Shown here in pieces: positions 23,869 to 64,000 of a stretch of DNA of 64,000 nt; position 1 is the stretch's first letter; each line of letters opens with the position of its first letter. Location: contig NC_092345.1 of NCBI RefSeq assembly GCF_963676685.1, positions 72,529,960 to 72,593,959 of the forward strand, given 5' to 3'. A program made the position numbers and the translations under genes. This DNA is from Mytilus edulis (Eukaryota > Mollusca > Bivalvia > Mytilida > Mytilidae). A model generated the notes under the pieces. It did not search any database. It was not told where the DNA came from and worked only from the letters and a program-made list of their open reading frames with translations.

Positions 23869-25070
23869 CTTGAAGGATTGTCATAACTCTGTACATATAT
23901 GGAGTACAAATATATATGTACTGAAAAGGAAACTTGGCGTTATCGTTTTTTCTCCCTGCTATAGTATGTCTTGACAAGATATTTCTTTATTTTGTTTGTT
24001 ATAGATTGCTAAATGTTAACTTAATGGTAAGTGACCAAATTTCATTGAATAATTGAGACACATTTTTTAGTTTGAAATGAAACAAAGTTGATTCATTTAT
24101 TTTTGTGGATTTGATTTCGTGGTATTGTATATTTGCCTATAGAAAATTAGGACTTTGTTGAATATTTCAATTCTTGATTTATCTAATAATCTAATAATAA
24201 TTAAATCCACAGTACACGATCTGTTTACAACTGTAATCAGTATTATTAATCGTGGATTGTGTTTATATTTGAAAAAAATAAGAGGTCATAATTCGCCGTT
24301 TCAGAATCTAATGTTTTCTGGGTAATATTTTCAAAAGTGTACACCAAAACGTCCTGATTGGTTAAAAATGCCATAAACAATGGAAATTTAACCAATGACG
24401 TGACGTTATTTTCATTTTGGGGTACGAACAATGAAATTACCCATGATGATGCTTTAGATTCTGAAACGGCCAATAGCAAATGCCGTTAAAAAAATTCAAT
24501 TTAGCAATTCTTGCATTTAATAGTACATTATAAAATGAGTGGGAATATGTTTCTAAGAAAATTTTATAACACTTATGTGCATTTGTGAGATTTGTATAAT
24601 CTAAATAATTGTATGCAGTTCGTCTTTGGTTCTGATGCGTTAAAAAGCGATTTGATCAGCTTCTCATTTTTTGTAAGTATGCTAAAGCGACAGCCAGTAT
24701 TGCATATTATACTTCTAAATACATATCTAAATGGATTGTAACACTTGTACTTCCTTATGAATCAAAGATAAAAAAAAAAACATCAACAGTCCATTTATTC
24801 ATAAGAAGCTTCGACTGAATGTTATGCTCTAAATATGGGTACTGAATATATAGACATTATCAATTTTTATCCGTTTGATCAATTATTTGAATTTTTATTA
24901 CTAGTGTTATTATGTTGAATTTGTAAAACAAATTATACAAAAACGTCACACGTAAATAAATAACCATTTAAAAAAAAACCCAAGACAACCAAAATGTTTA
25001 TACATACACAATAGTTTACACAAAAGTTTACACAGAAGGAAATGTGTTGTGCCTTTGTGTTGTTTGTCCA
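23869..25070. other. Gap between the A20-finger gene and the CHS 3' end
   Basis: Holds the foldback at 24295-24470 and the presumed CHS 3' UTR. A minus-strand AATAAA (TTTATT at about 24793) is a possible polyadenylation signal for CHS. Confidence 0.35.
24295..24470. repeat. Short foldback (MITE-like) element
   Basis: GCCGTTTCAGAATCTAA at 24295-24311 is the exact inverse of 24454-24470. Inner pairs TGGGTAAT/ATTACCCA and ATTGGTTAAA/TTTAACCAAT continue the palindrome to a centre near 24382. It lies about 600 bases beyond the CHS stop. Confidence 0.75.
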
Positions 25071-63449
<38,379 letters not shown>

Positions 63450-63662
63450 CTTATAAATACCAAACAATGATTATTATTAAATTGATAAAACAGACAACCA
63501 GATAATTAATTCATCAGATAGTTCTTGCGTATTTGCATGATAGGAACAAGGTTTCTTTATTTCACCAGCGATCAGGAAGATGACTATAATAAGTTCGGGT
63601 CAAACTCATTAACATCGGATCATTCATTGAGATGACAAAGTCGTCAACATTCTGTTTAATAA

Positions 63663-64000
63663 AACGCTGAGCATAGCACTACAGAGACAGTAGGAACCAA
63701 TAAACTGGCTCGGACGTCGCCCAGTATAAAAAGGTCCGAGACAGACGTCCCCATGGACACGGTGTCGTCTGCTATGGCAGGTGTCCCCTCATCACCAGAC
63801 ATGACAAATATCTCAAACACGACTCATTCAGATCATCGTCCTAGTGACAATAGCAATATTACACATATACAGCCATGTTCAGTTCTCCTTAAAGACATTT
63901 TGGTTTTTGATGACACAGTACAACACTGTCGCATTTCAAAATGTGAGACCAAAGGCTGCAAAACATGTGTTATTTTAATTACAGATGCTGAATTCACTAG
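63663..64000 (+). CDS. Open frame running off the window, Cys-rich retroelement-like protein (partial)
   Basis: The frame is open from 63663 to the window edge; the first ATG is at 63753 and another is at 63774. The translation is polar and Ser/Thr-rich, then has DTVQHCRISKCETKGCKTCV and ITDAEFT. The C-x4-C-x4-C-x2-C cluster ending CKTC resembles the Cys motif that precedes GIY-YIG nuclease domains in Penelope-like and related retroelements of invertebrates; this is recognition from memory. TATAAAAA lies at 63725-63732 but is itself in frame within the open stretch. It is divergent from, and probably intronic to, the chitin synthase gene. It could alternatively be an exon of an unrelated host gene. 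Confidence 0.45.

Noticed and set aside
63725-63732. TATAAAAA as a promoter for the ORF at 63753
   Set aside because: A TATA box there would place the start site at or after the first ATG, and the box itself lies within the same open frame; it remains possible only for the second ATG at 63774.

Overview
This is AT-rich nuclear DNA from an animal with split genes (GT-AG introns). It is almost certainly a bivalve mollusc, most likely a mussel (Mytilus or a close relative). Two things point there: a molluscan-style multi-pass chitin synthase, and several dispersed repeat families that I recognise from memory as common in Mytilus. There are no rRNA genes, functional tRNA genes or CRISPR arrays. 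Most open frames over 60 codons are chance frames or lie in repeats. The real genes were found by joining exons in phase.

Layout. (1) 1-5.6 kb: a five-exon secreted C-type lectin on the + strand. (2) 5.6-13.1 kb: intergenic DNA with repeats, including a MITE nested in another element and an inverted pair of tRNA-derived SINE copies. (3) 13.1-14.3 kb: an intact rhodopsin-class GPCR in one exon on the + strand. (4) 14.3-20.6 kb: intergenic DNA with a LINE remnant and a SINE. (5) 20.6-23.9 kb: a small two-exon + strand gene whose second exon encodes a perfect A20-type zinc finger after an in-frame TGA. (6) 25.07-63.45 kb: one very large chitin synthase gene on the minus strand. I could place 16 exons at base resolution; their phases agree throughout, giving about 1,664 codons. 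The 5' end (start codon and any N-terminal domain) lies to the right of the window or was not found. (7) 63.66-64.0 kb: an open frame on the + strand that runs off the window, with a Cys-rich motif like those near the GIY-YIG region of retroelements.

The chitin synthase introns (up to about 6 kb) are filled with repeats: three separate tandem arrays of one ~357-bp unit, a ~1.5-kb foldback element built from a CCGTT/AACGG motif spaced about one DNA helical turn apart, a second copy of the TTAA-flanked MITE, long (TA)n tracts around a retroelement remnant, and minisatellites.

Function. The chitin synthase would polymerise UDP-GlcNAc across the plasma membrane (shell, gut lining or radular chitin). 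The lectin would be secreted for carbohydrate binding. The GPCR would sense a peptide or small ligand. Nothing shows that these genes are co-regulated. The least ordinary observations are the helically phased foldback, the A20 reading frame interrupted by TGA, a 4 x 10-residue sequon-bearing repeat in a membrane loop of the chitin synthase, a GC-AG intron, and a direct demonstration of TTAA target-site duplication by the MITE.
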